This document shows positions 16,269-24,783 of a DNA stretch of 64,000 nucleotides, one piece after another; within the stretch, counting starts at the first letter, position 1, and each line of letters opens with the position of its first letter. The translations under genes and the position numbers were made by a program. The notes beneath the pieces were generated by a model. The model was not told where the DNA came from. It saw only the letters and a program-made list of their open reading frames with translations, and searched no databases. This DNA is from Lysobacterales bacterium 63-13 (GTDB taxonomy: Bacteria > Pseudomonadota > Gammaproteobacteria > Xanthomonadales > Rhodanobacteraceae): positions 1 through 64,000 of the forward strand of contig MKWR01000006.1 of NCBI GenBank assembly GCA_001899855.1, read 5' to 3'.

Positions 16269-16655
16269 ATGCGCCAGATCTACACATCACCCCGCTATGA
16301 AAACGTCGAGCGCGTGGTCGCCCTGCTCGAGGAGAACCATATCGCCACGACGGTGCGCAACCGCCGTGACTGGCAAGGCGGGCAGTGGAAGCGGTTCAGC
16401 TATACCGAGCGTGGCGAAAGCGAGGGCTGGGGCCAGGTCTGGGTCACCGATTCCAACGACCAGACTCGCGCCCGCGAACTCCTGCGCGAGGCCGGCCTCG
16501 AACCGGCGACGCGCTTTGCCGACGAACTCGCCGCTTCGCGCTCCGTCGGTGACCCGCGTCGGCACAAGGTCAATTCGATGCGCATACGCATGGTCCTGCT
16601 CGGCCTGATAGGCGGCGTGCTGCTGCTGATTGCCGCCAGCTACCTGATGCGCTGA
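16269..16655 (+). CDS. DUF2007-type protein with C-terminal membrane anchor
   Basis: A 128-residue protein. The N-terminal 70 or so residues (RQIYTSPRYENVERVVALLEENH, then VWVTDSNDQTRARELLREAG) match the DUF2007 putative signal-transducing/PII-like fold. A linker follows, and the C-terminus has one hydrophobic segment, VLLGLIGGVLLLIAASYLM. It is probably inner-membrane anchored with the domain in the cytoplasm. It directly follows tesB. Confidence 0.8.
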   Translation: MRQIYTSPRYENVERVVALLEENHIATTVRNRRDWQGGQWKRFSYTERGESEGWGQVWVTDSNDQTRARELLREAGLEPATRFADELAASRSVGDPRRHKVNSMRIRMVLLGLIGGVLLLIAASYLMR

Positions 16656-16736
16656 CAGGCTGCCGAGAGCCGCGCCCGCCGCCGGATTTCGTGCATCGAC
16701 AGCGGATTTTGCAGCTTGGCTGAGGCAGAATAAGAC

Positions 16737-17453
16737 ATGCGTTCCGATGTTGTCCGCCTGTTCCAGACCCTGCCGCACACCTGCGGCTATTTCGCTGAAC
16801 GCATGGCGCAGAATCTCGTCATCGATCCCAGCTCGCCGCAACTCGAACAACTCTACGAAGTGGCCTTGTCGCGGGGTTACCGGCGTGCCGGCGACCATGT
16901 CTACATCCCGCGTTGCCAGGCCTGCCGCGCCTGCATTGCCTGTCGCATTCCGGTCGAGGATTTCAGACCCGACCGCAGCCAGCGACGCTGCCTGCGGCGC
17001 AACAAGGATCTCGATGTCGAGGTGGTTGCGGCGCGCTACAGCGAGGAGCGCTACCAGCTCTATCGCAATTACCTGAGATGGCGACATCCCGACGGCGGCA
17101 TGGATGATGCGAAACCCGAGGATTTCTCGCGCTTCCTGTACACGCACTGGAGCCCGACCCGCTTCATCGAGTTTCGCGAGCACGGCCACCTGCTTGGCGT
17201 TGCCGTCACCGATTTCTGCGAGACCGGGCTTTCCGCCGTGTACACCTTCTACGATCCCGCCGTCAGTGAGCGCAGCATCGGCACCTTTGCCATCCTCCAG
17301 CAGATCGAGATTGCACGCCAGCGCGGCCTCGATCATGTCTATCTCGGCTTCTGGATCAAGGGCCACCCGAAAATGGACTACAAGATGCGCTATGCGCCAA
17401 TCGAAGTGTTGCGCAATGGCGAGTGGGTGGTGGCCAGGGCCGATGCGGACTGA
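16737..17453 (+). CDS. bpt: Aspartate/glutamate leucyltransferase
   Basis: A 238-residue aminoacyl-tRNA protein transferase that adds leucine to N-terminal Asp/Glu of proteins, marking them for ClpS/ClpAP degradation. It shows the ATE family CGYFAERMAQNLVIDP, the cysteine-rich RCQACRACIACRIPVEDF, and LDHVYLGFWIKGHPKMDYK. Normal family length. It stands alone with 81 bp upstream and 139 bp downstream. Confidence 0.94.
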   Translation: MRSDVVRLFQTLPHTCGYFAERMAQNLVIDPSSPQLEQLYEVALSRGYRRAGDHVYIPRCQACRACIACRIPVEDFRPDRSQRRCLRRNKDLDVEVVAARYSEERYQLYRNYLRWRHPDGGMDDAKPEDFSRFLYTHWSPTRFIEFREHGHLLGVAVTDFCETGLSAVYTFYDPAVSERSIGTFAILQQIEIARQRGLDHVYLGFWIKGHPKMDYKMRYAPIEVLRNGEWVVARADAD

Positions 17454-17592
17454 CTGAATGCCGGGCATTGGCACAACGCCAGGCCTTTGCCTGCAACGCC
17501 CGCCGGCAGGCCGCAAGCAGTCGCTGAACCTGTTGCCGATACGCGATCCCGCCTGCTGCGGCACAATGGGTCGTACCCGATTGGAAATCCCG

Positions 17593-19032
17593 ATGATGCG
17601 ATGTGTCGCAGTGCTGTTGCTGATCCTGCCCATGCTGGCACAGGCCAAACCGGCCGGCGAACAATGGTTCAGCGTGCTTCTGGATGGGCGCAAGATCGGC
17701 AGCTTTGTCAGCTCGCGCAGTGTCGACGACAAGCAGGTCACCACCTACCAGCATCTGCAGGTCGAATTTGATCGCGCCGGCACTCGCATTGCCCTTGGCA
17801 GCAGCGAGACGAATGTCGAGACGATAGATGGCAAGCCACTGGCTTTCACATCGGTATCCAGCCTTGGCGGCAGCGACACGCGCATCGAGGGCACGGTCGC
17901 CGACGGAAGCATGCAGTTGCGCATCGGCAGCGGCGACTCCATCCAGCAACGCGTGGCTCCATGGCCAAGCGGTGCCCTGATGGCGGAAGGCCTGCGCCTG
18001 GCCAGTCTGCGCGTGCCGCTGGAAAGCGGACAATCCCATGCGGAACTCGCCTTCCAGGCGGCCAGCCTTGATGCCGTAGCAGTCACCAGCACGATCGGGC
18101 CACGCGAGAAGGTCAGCCTGCCCGGAGGAGAAAAGGATCTTTTTCGCATCGACCAGGTTTTCTCCTTTGCCGGCGCCCCGATCCGCAACACCGCGTGGAT
18201 CGACGCCGAGCGTGACATCCACAAGCTGACGATGCCGGCCATCGGCGTCGACCTGACCCTGGTTGAATGCGGCAAGCCCTGTGCCACGGCACCGAACCAG
18301 GACACCAACATCTTCGAACGCACCCTGATGCCGGCACCACGCGCGCTCGGCGAGGCGGAACTTTCCGGCAGCATGCGCTACACGCTGAGCCCGCGTGCCG
18401 ACGGTGCACCGCTGGTGCTGCCGGAGACATCCGAGCAAAGCACCCGCGTTGCCGGCAGGGATATCGTCGTTGACGTGCATGCCGACGCGCGCGCGGGTTT
18501 CGGCGGCTCGCCCGAGCCGGCCGACCGCATGCCGAATGACTGGCTGCAAAGCGCCGCGCCGGAAATCGTCGACATGGCGATCAAGGCGACCCGCCGTTCC
18601 AGGACCGACGCCGAACGCATGCACGCACTGGAAGCATTCGTGTCCGGATACATCAGCGACAAGAATCTCGGCGTCGGCTATGCCTCGGCCCTGCAGGTGG
18701 CGCGCAATCCGCAAGGCGACTGCACCGAACACGCGGTGCTGCTGGCCGCGCTGGGACGCGCGCTCGGCATTGCCACGCGGGTTGTCGATGGCCTTGCCTA
18801 TGCACCCGGATTTGCCGGCAACGAGCATGTCTTCGTGCCGCATGCCTGGATCCATGCCTGGATCGACGGGCGCTGGCAGAGTTTCGACGCCGCCCTGGGT
18901 GGCTTCGACGCCGGCCACATCGCGTTTTCCAGCGGCGACGGTGATCCCTGGCGTTTCTATCAGGGCCTCGACCTGCTGGGTCGCATCGACTTGAAGCACG
19001 TCGAAGCATTCGAGACACGAGCCACGCAATGA
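17593..19032 (+). CDS. Secreted transglutaminase-like domain protein
   Basis: A 479-residue exported protein. The start at MMRCVAVLLLILPMLAQA gives a signal peptide and is preceded by GGAAAT. The N-terminal 330 or so residues are beta-rich and unrecognised. The C-terminal part carries the papain-like transglutaminase core with Cys in GDCTEHAVLLAALGRALG, His in PHAWIHAWIDG and Asp in SFDAALGGFD. Such proteins are usually cysteine proteases or peptide-bond isomerases in the periplasm rather than cross-linkers. The stop overlaps the next gene (ATGA), implying coupled translation with the beta-propeller protein. Confidence 0.85.
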   Translation: MMRCVAVLLLILPMLAQAKPAGEQWFSVLLDGRKIGSFVSSRSVDDKQVTTYQHLQVEFDRAGTRIALGSSETNVETIDGKPLAFTSVSSLGGSDTRIEGTVADGSMQLRIGSGDSIQQRVAPWPSGALMAEGLRLASLRVPLESGQSHAELAFQAASLDAVAVTSTIGPREKVSLPGGEKDLFRIDQVFSFAGAPIRNTAWIDAERDIHKLTMPAIGVDLTLVECGKPCATAPNQDTNIFERTLMPAPRALGEAELSGSMRYTLSPRADGAPLVLPETSEQSTRVAGRDIVVDVHADARAGFGGSPEPADRMPNDWLQSAAPEIVDMAIKATRRSRTDAERMHALEAFVSGYISDKNLGVGYASALQVARNPQGDCTEHAVLLAALGRALGIATRVVDGLAYAPGFAGNEHVFVPHAWIHAWIDGRWQSFDAALGGFDAGHIAFSSGDGDPWRFYQGLDLLGRIDLKHVEAFETRATQ

Positions 19033-19970
19033 AATCCTGGGCTTGCCTGTTGCTGCTGGCGTGCAATCTTGCCCAGGCGCAGGCGTTCGAGGCGGCCCCG
19101 TTCCAGCCCGCGCAGCTTGACGCGCTGATCACCGACAGCCGCCTCGACGAAATCAGCGGCATGGCCAGCTCGCGGCGCGCCGATCAACGCTACTGGGTGC
19201 ACAACGATGCGCCACGACCTGCCGAGCTGCAGGCCATCGACAATACTGGCAAGAGCACCGCGCGGTTGCGCATAGAAGGCGTCCGCGCCATCGACTGGGA
19301 AGACATTGCCAGCTACACGATCGACGGCAAGCCGTGGCTGCTGATCGGCGACATTGGCGACAACGCCGGCGTGCGCAAGGATTACGAACTGATCGCTGTC
19401 GAGGAACCCGACCTTGCCGGGCAGCCAGCCACCCTGTCGGTCAAACCCGCCTGGCGCCTGCGCTTCCGCTATGCCGATGGAGCCCATGACAGCGAGGCCA
19501 TGGCCGTCGACGTGTCCCGGCGCGAGATCCTGCTGGTCAACAAGCACGCGCCGCTGGCGGTCTACCGCTTGCCTTTGGGTGCGCCGGGCAAGGGGCCGGG
19601 CATCCTCGTCGCGGAGAAATTGCGTGATCTCGATGCAATCCCGCAACCCAATGCCAGCGAGCGCCAGGCGCGCTTCCCAGCAGCGCGCTTTGGCGGTTCG
19701 CCAACCGGCCTGGACATCGATCCGGCCGGGCACCGCGCCATCCTGCTGACCTATCGGGACATCTGGGTGTTCACGCGCTCGCCGCATGAAGACTGGTCGC
19801 AGGCGTTCGCCGGCAAGCCCCGGCAGATCAGCCTGCCACCCATTGCCCAGGCCGAAGCCATCGCCTTTGACCGCCGCGCCCAGGCCATCCTCGTCAGTGG
19901 CGAGCGCCTGCCGGCACCGCTGCTCAGGTTTGATGGAAGCCGGGAATCGGGAATGGGGAATCGGGAATAG
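19029..19970 (+). CDS. Secreted beta-propeller-like protein of unknown function
   Basis: A 313-residue exported protein with a signal peptide (MKSWACLLLLACNLAQAQA). Strand-rich blocks such as LDEISGMASSRR, YWVHNDAP, WLLIGDIGDNAGVRKDYEL and SEAMAVDVSRREILLVNK look like blades of an esterase-like or SdiA-regulated-type propeller. Not otherwise recognised. The last ten residues and the stop are encoded by a dispersed GGGAATCGGGAATGGGG repeat, so the original C-terminus may have been altered. Translationally coupled to the transglutaminase gene. Confidence 0.75.
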   Translation: MKSWACLLLLACNLAQAQAFEAAPFQPAQLDALITDSRLDEISGMASSRRADQRYWVHNDAPRPAELQAIDNTGKSTARLRIEGVRAIDWEDIASYTIDGKPWLLIGDIGDNAGVRKDYELIAVEEPDLAGQPATLSVKPAWRLRFRYADGAHDSEAMAVDVSRREILLVNKHAPLAVYRLPLGAPGKGPGILVAEKLRDLDAIPQPNASERQARFPAARFGGSPTGLDIDPAGHRAILLTYRDIWVFTRSPHEDWSQAFAGKPRQISLPPIAQAEAIAFDRRAQAILVSGERLPAPLLRFDGSRESGMGNRE

Positions 19971-20162
19971 GATCCTGGGATCGTGAGCGGGTGCCGGGAC
20001 ATCATGCTCGTGGCGATTCGCTGGCAGCCAAGGCCAGGCTCTGCTTGTCGCTTGATGCGTCGGCATGCAAGCCGAAATCTTCCCCCGAAGCACGCCCTCT
20101 CCCGACTCCCGAATCGCGAATCCCGGCTGCTACCCATTCCCCATTCTCGATTCTCGATTCTT
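19941..20162. repeat. MITE-like segment bounded by inverted GGGAATCGGG repeats
   Basis: Left end 19941-19971 reads CGGGAATCGGGAATGGGGAA and onward. The right end 20106-20162 carries the opposite orientation (CCCGAATCGCGAATCCC, ATTCCCCATTCTCGATTCTC). Together they form imperfect inverted termini around about 135 bp without coding potential. Similar GGGATTCGGGGTTCGGGAATG sequence occurs at 6696-6715. The remainder up to the SPFH gene (20163-20248) contains only an AT-rich promoter-like stretch. Confidence 0.6.
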
Positions 20163-20248
20163 GTCACTTCAATATCATTTTGATATCTTTCTGACTGCCG
20201 GAACGCACCGGCCTGCCGGCATGGGCCGAGCAGTGATGACGGAGATCC

Positions 20249-21136
20249 ATGATGAACGAACGCAAAGCGCTTTCCCTGCCCGGCATCCCGGCCCTGCTCT
20301 TCCTGCTGGCCGCCTTCGCGGCCGTGGTCTTCGTCCTCATCGACACGGTCCGCCATGCCGAAGCCATGGGACTTGAGCCGACGCCGGGACAGGTCATCCC
20401 GTTGGTGCTGCTGGCCGCCTTGATCGCGTTCCTGCTGAAGGGCCTGTTCGCGGTGCAGCCGAATGTCGCCCGCGTCATGCAACTGTTTGGCCGCTACGCC
20501 GGCAGCGTGCGCGAGCAGGGCCTGCGCTGGACCAACCCGTTCTACACGCGCGAAGCGGTTTCCTTGCGCGTGCGCAACTTCGAATCGGGAAAGCTCAAGG
20601 TCAACGATCTCGATGGCAATCCGATCGAGATTGGCGCAATCGTGGTCTGGCAGGTCGTCGATACTGCCGAAGCCGTGTTCATGGTCGATGACTACGCGAA
20701 CTTCGTGCATATCCAGGCGGAATCGGCACTGCGGCAGATGGCCACCAGCTACTCCTACGATTCGCATGACGAAAAGAGCATCTCGCTGCGCGGCAACGGC
20801 ACCGAGGTCAATGCGCACCTGCGCGACGAGATCCAGGAACGCCTTAGCAAGGCCGGCGTCGAAGTGGTCGAAGCGCGCATCAGCCACCTGGCCTATGCCC
20901 AGGAAATCGCCCAGGCCATGCTGCAGCGACAACAGGCCAGCGCCATCGTCTCGGCCCGCACGCGCATTGTCGAAGGCGCGGTCGGCATGGTCGAACTCGC
21001 CCTCGAACAATTGAACCAGCGCGGCGTCGTCGATCTCGACAACGAGCGCAAGGCAGCCATGGTCAGCAACCTGCTCGTGGTTCTCTGCGCGGACCGGGCA
21101 ACACAACCGGTGGTCAACACCGGCAGCCTGTACTGA
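20249..21136 (+). CDS. SPFH/Band 7 domain membrane protein
   Basis: A 295-residue stomatin/HflC-like protein. Two N-terminal hydrophobic segments ([38 protein letters not shown]) precede the SPFH domain ([39 protein letters not shown]). The C-terminal helix has [20 protein letters not shown]. It should form large membrane oligomers; its client is unknown. GGAG precedes the ATG; a second ATG follows directly. A small ribbon-helix-helix gene lies 33 bp downstream. Confidence 0.9.
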   Translation: MMNERKALSLPGIPALLFLLAAFAAVVFVLIDTVRHAEAMGLEPTPGQVIPLVLLAALIAFLLKGLFAVQPNVARVMQLFGRYAGSVREQGLRWTNPFYTREAVSLRVRNFESGKLKVNDLDGNPIEIGAIVVWQVVDTAEAVFMVDDYANFVHIQAESALRQMATSYSYDSHDEKSISLRGNGTEVNAHLRDEIQERLSKAGVEVVEARISHLAYAQEIAQAMLQRQQASAIVSARTRIVEGAVGMVELALEQLNQRGVVDLDNERKAAMVSNLLVVLCADRATQPVVNTGSLY

Positions 21137-21169
21137 CGTGGTGACGAGGCAAGCCAACGGGCACTCGCC

Positions 21170-21379
21170 GTGAGCGAAAAAAAGGCCTATCCCTTGCGCA
21201 TCAACGCGGCCGTCCTCGAGGCGATGCAGCGTTGGGCCGACGACGACCTGCGCTCGCTGAATGCACAAATCGAATATGTGATGCGCGAGGCCTTGCGCAA
21301 GGCCGGACGCATCAAGCCCGCCGGCAAGCCGGTCGCCATCAGGGACATTGGCGACAACCAGGAGCCACCTGGTGAATGA
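21170..21379 (+). CDS. Small Arc-like ribbon-helix-helix protein
   Basis: A 69-residue basic protein starting at [23 protein letters not shown] followed by [18 protein letters not shown] is the strand-helix-helix pattern of Arc/MetJ DNA-binding proteins. The C-terminal 20 residues are a flexible tail. Its position 33 bp after the SPFH gene suggests one transcript. No toxin partner is adjacent, so an antitoxin role is not supported. Confidence 0.8.
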   Translation: MSEKKAYPLRINAAVLEAMQRWADDDLRSLNAQIEYVMREALRKAGRIKPAGKPVAIRDIGDNQEPPGE

Positions 21380-21483
21380 TCGGAGCCGGAGCTGTCAAAC
21401 CTTCGGCATCAAGCCGAGCGTTCTCGGCGATTGATTGCTCGCGCCATCTACATGGAACCGATATGCACAAGGGAGCACCTTGA

Positions 21484-22857
21484 ATGAAGCGCTGGCTGAT
21501 CATCGGACTTGCAGTGGCGTTGCTCGCAGGTCTTGGCACCTGGACCCTTGCACGGAAACTCGCTCCTGCGCCCGCAATAGCCGCAGCGTTCGACGCGGAA
21601 CAAGTGCGACTGGCCACCCGCTTTCTCGATCTGCTCGATGCCGCCAAGTATGAAGACGCCCTGGCGATGGCCACTCCGCGGCTTCAGCAGGGTCTCGCCG
21701 GGGGCAAGCTGCAGCAGGCCTGGGAGGGTGTGCCGGCAACATTCGGCAAACGCGAATCGCGAGGCGAACCACGTTGCGAGACGATCGAAGGCCAGCCCGT
21801 CGTCAGCTCACGCCTGCAATTCGGCATGCTTGCCCTCGATGCGCGCGTGGCTTTCGACGCAAACAATGCGATCTCGGGATTCTGGATTGTGCCGGCAAGC
21901 AAGCCTTCCACGGCAACTGCGAAGACGGCGGATGCGGCTCATCGCGAACGCGGGCTGTCCGTTGGCGAGGAACCCCTTGCGCTGCCTGCCACGCTGACCC
22001 TGCCGATGGGTGATGGGCCGTTCCCCGCCGTGGTTCTCGTGCACGGCTCCGGCCCTCATGACCGCGACGAGACAATCGGCCCGAACAAGCCTTTTCTCGA
22101 TCTTGCCGATGGCCTTGCCGATCAAGGCATTGCCGTGTTGCGCCATGAAAAGCGCACCAGGGTGCATCCGGAAGCATTTGCCGGGGCTTCCTTCACCGTC
22201 GATGACGAAACGGTCGATGACGCGCTCGCTGCAGTGGCATTGCTGCGCACGCAACAAGATATTGATTCCCGCAGCATCTTCGTGGCCGGACACAGTCTCG
22301 GCGCATTGATGGCCCCGCGCATCGGTGAGCGTGATCCTGCCATTGCCGGCTTGATACTCCTGGCTGCACCGGCCAGCAAACTCGAGGACATCGTGGTGCG
22401 GCAGACCCGCTACCTGGCCCGGCTGCAAGGCATGGGCAATGGCGAAATCGACAAGGCGTTGGCTGCGATCGAACCGCAACGCGAAGCCGTCAAGCAACTC
22501 GCGGCCGACGCCGCACCCGGGACACCGCTGCTTCTCGGACTTCCGGCCAGCTACTGGCGCGACCTCAACGGCTATGATCCGATTGCGACGGCAGGTTTGA
22601 TCAAGCAACCCATGTTGATCCTGCAGGGCGGACGTGATTACCAAGTCACCGTCGCCGACGAGTTTTCCGTCTGGCGCGCGGCATTCGCGACCAACCCGCG
22701 CTTCGAGATGATCGAGTATCCGTTGCTCGGTCACACCTTCATGACCGGCAATGATCCACCCGGCCCGAAAGACGCCGAACGTCCGGCGCATGTCGATCAC
22801 AAGGTGCTGGATGACATTGCTCGGTGGGTGAAGGGCAACCGCCCGCATGCATCGTGA
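21484..22857 (+). CDS. Alpha/beta hydrolase with N-terminal DUF3887-like domain
   Basis: A 457-residue exported or membrane-anchored hydrolase. An N-terminal hydrophobic stretch (LIIGLAVALLAGLGTWTLA) is followed by a NTF2-like/DUF3887-type domain (ATRFLDLLDAAKYEDALAMA). The hydrolase part has VLVHGSGPHDRDETIGPNKP, nucleophile elbow VAGHSLGALMAP, acid LQGGRDYQV and histidine LLGHTFMTG. It probably acts on small esters or peptides in the periplasm; substrate unknown. Confidence 0.85.
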   Translation: MKRWLIIGLAVALLAGLGTWTLARKLAPAPAIAAAFDAEQVRLATRFLDLLDAAKYEDALAMATPRLQQGLAGGKLQQAWEGVPATFGKRESRGEPRCETIEGQPVVSSRLQFGMLALDARVAFDANNAISGFWIVPASKPSTATAKTADAAHRERGLSVGEEPLALPATLTLPMGDGPFPAVVLVHGSGPHDRDETIGPNKPFLDLADGLADQGIAVLRHEKRTRVHPEAFAGASFTVDDETVDDALAAVALLRTQQDIDSRSIFVAGHSLGALMAPRIGERDPAIAGLILLAAPASKLEDIVVRQTRYLARLQGMGNGEIDKALAAIEPQREAVKQLAADAAPGTPLLLGLPASYWRDLNGYDPIATAGLIKQPMLILQGGRDYQVTVADEFSVWRAAFATNPRFEMIEYPLLGHTFMTGNDPPGPKDAERPAHVDHKVLDDIARWVKGNRPHAS

Positions 22858-22885
22858 CCCGTGATCGATCGGCTAGACTTCGCCG

Positions 22886-23443
22886 ATGGCCGAGCAATCA
22901 CCCCCGCCACGCTGCGACACCGCCGAGCGCGCCCGCGTGATCGCTGCGGCGCATGCGCTCGGCGTTCCCCGCGACTACGGCCGTCGCCATCGCTTGCGCA
23001 TCATGCGCGAGCCACGCGAACTCGCCTGCATCGGCAGCGACATCCATGGACGCGAACAATGGCTGGCTCCGCCGGCGGCACGCGCGTGGGCACGCATGCA
23101 CACTGCCGCCCGGCGTGACGGCATCGAACTGCAGGTGGTTTCGGCATTCCGTTCGGCCGCCTATCAACTGCGCATCATCCAACGCAAGCTCGATCACGGC
23201 CAGTCGATCGGGGAGATCCTGCGGGTCAGCGCCGCGCCGGGTTACAGCGAACATCATTGCGGACGCGTCGTCGACATCACCACGCCGGGATACTCAGCGC
23301 TGGAGGAAGAGTTCGAGCAGTCGCCGGCGTTTGCCTGGCTGCAGGCGCAGGCATCAGGCTTTGGTTTCCGCCTGTCCTATCCGCGCGACAACCCGCACGG
23401 CATCGCCTACGAACCCTGGCACTGGTGTTGGCGCCGCGCCTGA
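22886..23443 (+). CDS. VanY-like D-alanyl-D-alanine carboxypeptidase (M15B)
   Basis: A 185-residue zinc peptidase of the M15 family, cleaving the terminal D-Ala of peptidoglycan stem peptides. Zinc ligands are seen in YSEHHCGRVVDI and EPWHW; VVSAFRSAAYQLRIIQRKL is the conserved helix. No signal peptide is evident, so it may act on cytoplasmic muropeptides, or the true start may differ. It follows the hydrolase gene by 28 bp. Confidence 0.87.
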   Translation: MAEQSPPPRCDTAERARVIAAAHALGVPRDYGRRHRLRIMREPRELACIGSDIHGREQWLAPPAARAWARMHTAARRDGIELQVVSAFRSAAYQLRIIQRKLDHGQSIGEILRVSAAPGYSEHHCGRVVDITTPGYSALEEEFEQSPAFAWLQAQASGFGFRLSYPRDNPHGIAYEPWHWCWRRA

Positions 23444-23642
23444 CGCAAAGCCGGGCTGGGCGGATTCCGCGACAGCGCGATCAGGCCTGAATCCTTGCGC
23501 CGGGCTTGATGTCGGCCTTTTCCCGGGATTGCCGCGATCACCGAACTTGTATAGAGATCCAATCAGGCATACGCTCGCGCGGCGCCACGCCCGTGGCGCC
23601 CGTTCCCTGGGGAGGGGCGGCCACTCATCATCGAGGTTTGAC

Positions 23643-24713
23643 ATGCACAAGCTCTTTGCGGGTTTTGCCGTGTTTGCCGTGGGAATGCTGGGTTCTGCGG
23701 CGGTCCATTCCGCCGGTCTGGAAATCGCCTTGTCGCCAAGCGCCGGGAATTCCGGGGATGGTACCATTGAATACCGCTTGATCAACCAATCAGGGACCAG
23801 CGTCCATGTGCTGCGCTGGCAGACGCCGGTCGATGGCCTCACCAATGACCTGTTCAGCGTCCGCCAGAATGGCGAGGAAGTCGCCTATGTCGGACCGTTG
23901 TACAAGCGCGTTGCACCGCGCCCCGAGGACTTTGTCGAACTGAAACCCGGCGAAAGCCTTGATGCCAAGGTTGACCTGAGCGCGTCGTATGACATGCGCA
24001 AGGGTGGCCTGTACGAGGTCAGCTACGCGCGCGAAGCACGCGAGGTGGTCCAGGAAGTCATGGCCGCCGATCGAGGTGGTGCGACGGCAGCCGTCACCGG
24101 CTTCGACATGCGTCGCGGCACGACTTCGGTGTATGCCGACGCCAGCCCCGATGTGTTCGACGAAGACAACAGCTTCCGCGCGCAGGTTGGCATCCTTGCG
24201 GCAACCAACAGCTATGTCAGTTGCAGCACCACGCGGAAATCGCAACTGGTCACGGCACGCAACTCCTCGGTCACCTATGCCAGCAATTCGCGCAACTACC
24301 TGACCGCCGGCAACACCGGCAGCCGTTACACATGGTGGTTCGGCACCTACAACAGTTCGCGCTATGCGACCGTGCGCACGCATTTCAACAACATCTACAG
24401 CGCCCTGTCCTCGCAGCCGTTCACGTTCAATTGCTCGTGCAGCGACAGTGGCACCTATGCGTATGTCTATCCGACCCAGCCGTACAAGGTCTATCTGTGC
24501 GGCGCGTTCTGGGCGGCACCGAACACCGGCACCGATTCACGCGCCGGCACCCTCGTGCATGAGACCAGCCACTTCAATGTCGTTGCTGGCACCCAGGACA
24601 ATGGCTACGGCCAGACTGCGGCGCACAACCTCGCCGTGAGCAACCCGGCCAAGGCCGTCGCCAATGCCGACAACCACGAGTACTTTGCCGAGAACACGCC
24701 GGCAAGAAACTAG
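23643..24713 (+). CDS. Secreted M35 (deuterolysin/aspzincin) metallo-endopeptidase
   Basis: A 356-residue exported protease. The true start is the ATG giving MHKLFAGFAVFAVGMLGSAA (GAGGT upstream); the 230 preceding residues in the ORF track overlap the VanY gene in another frame. A prodomain of about 150 residues (EYRLINQSGTSVHVLRWQTP) precedes the catalytic domain, with HETSH zinc/catalytic motif and the M35 GTQDNGYG containing the third (Asp) ligand. Conserved cysteines (SCSTTRKS, NCSCSD, YLCGAF) should form disulfides. Peptidyl-Lys specificity is possible by analogy with other bacterial M35 enzymes. Confidence 0.9.
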   Translation: MHKLFAGFAVFAVGMLGSAAVHSAGLEIALSPSAGNSGDGTIEYRLINQSGTSVHVLRWQTPVDGLTNDLFSVRQNGEEVAYVGPLYKRVAPRPEDFVELKPGESLDAKVDLSASYDMRKGGLYEVSYAREAREVVQEVMAADRGGATAAVTGFDMRRGTTSVYADASPDVFDEDNSFRAQVGILAATNSYVSCSTTRKSQLVTARNSSVTYASNSRNYLTAGNTGSRYTWWFGTYNSSRYATVRTHFNNIYSALSSQPFTFNCSCSDSGTYAYVYPTQPYKVYLCGAFWAAPNTGTDSRAGTLVHETSHFNVVAGTQDNGYGQTAAHNLAVSNPAKAVANADNHEYFAENTPARN

Positions 24714-24737
24714 TAAAAACGCCGTGTCCTGAAACCG

Positions 24738-24763
24738 AAAAGCCCCCGCATGCGGGGGCTTTT
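24738..24763. terminator. Bidirectional rho-independent terminator
   Basis: A perfect palindrome AGCCCCCGCATGCGGGGGCT is flanked by AAAA on the left and TTTCC on the right. It lies between the convergent M35 and penicillin-acylase genes and can serve both. Confidence 0.88.
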
Positions 24764-24783
24764 CCTTGGCATCACGCAAAGTC

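Noticed and set aside
17356-19029. 557-aa minus-strand ORF
   Set aside because: Antisense to the transglutaminase gene, which has a signal peptide and catalytic triad.
19751-21268. 505-aa minus-strand ORF
   Set aside because: Crosses the repeat segment and is antisense to the SPFH gene.
21170-21379. Antitoxin of a toxin-antitoxin pair
   Set aside because: The ribbon-helix-helix protein has no adjacent small toxin gene; the neighbours are an SPFH protein and a hydrolase.
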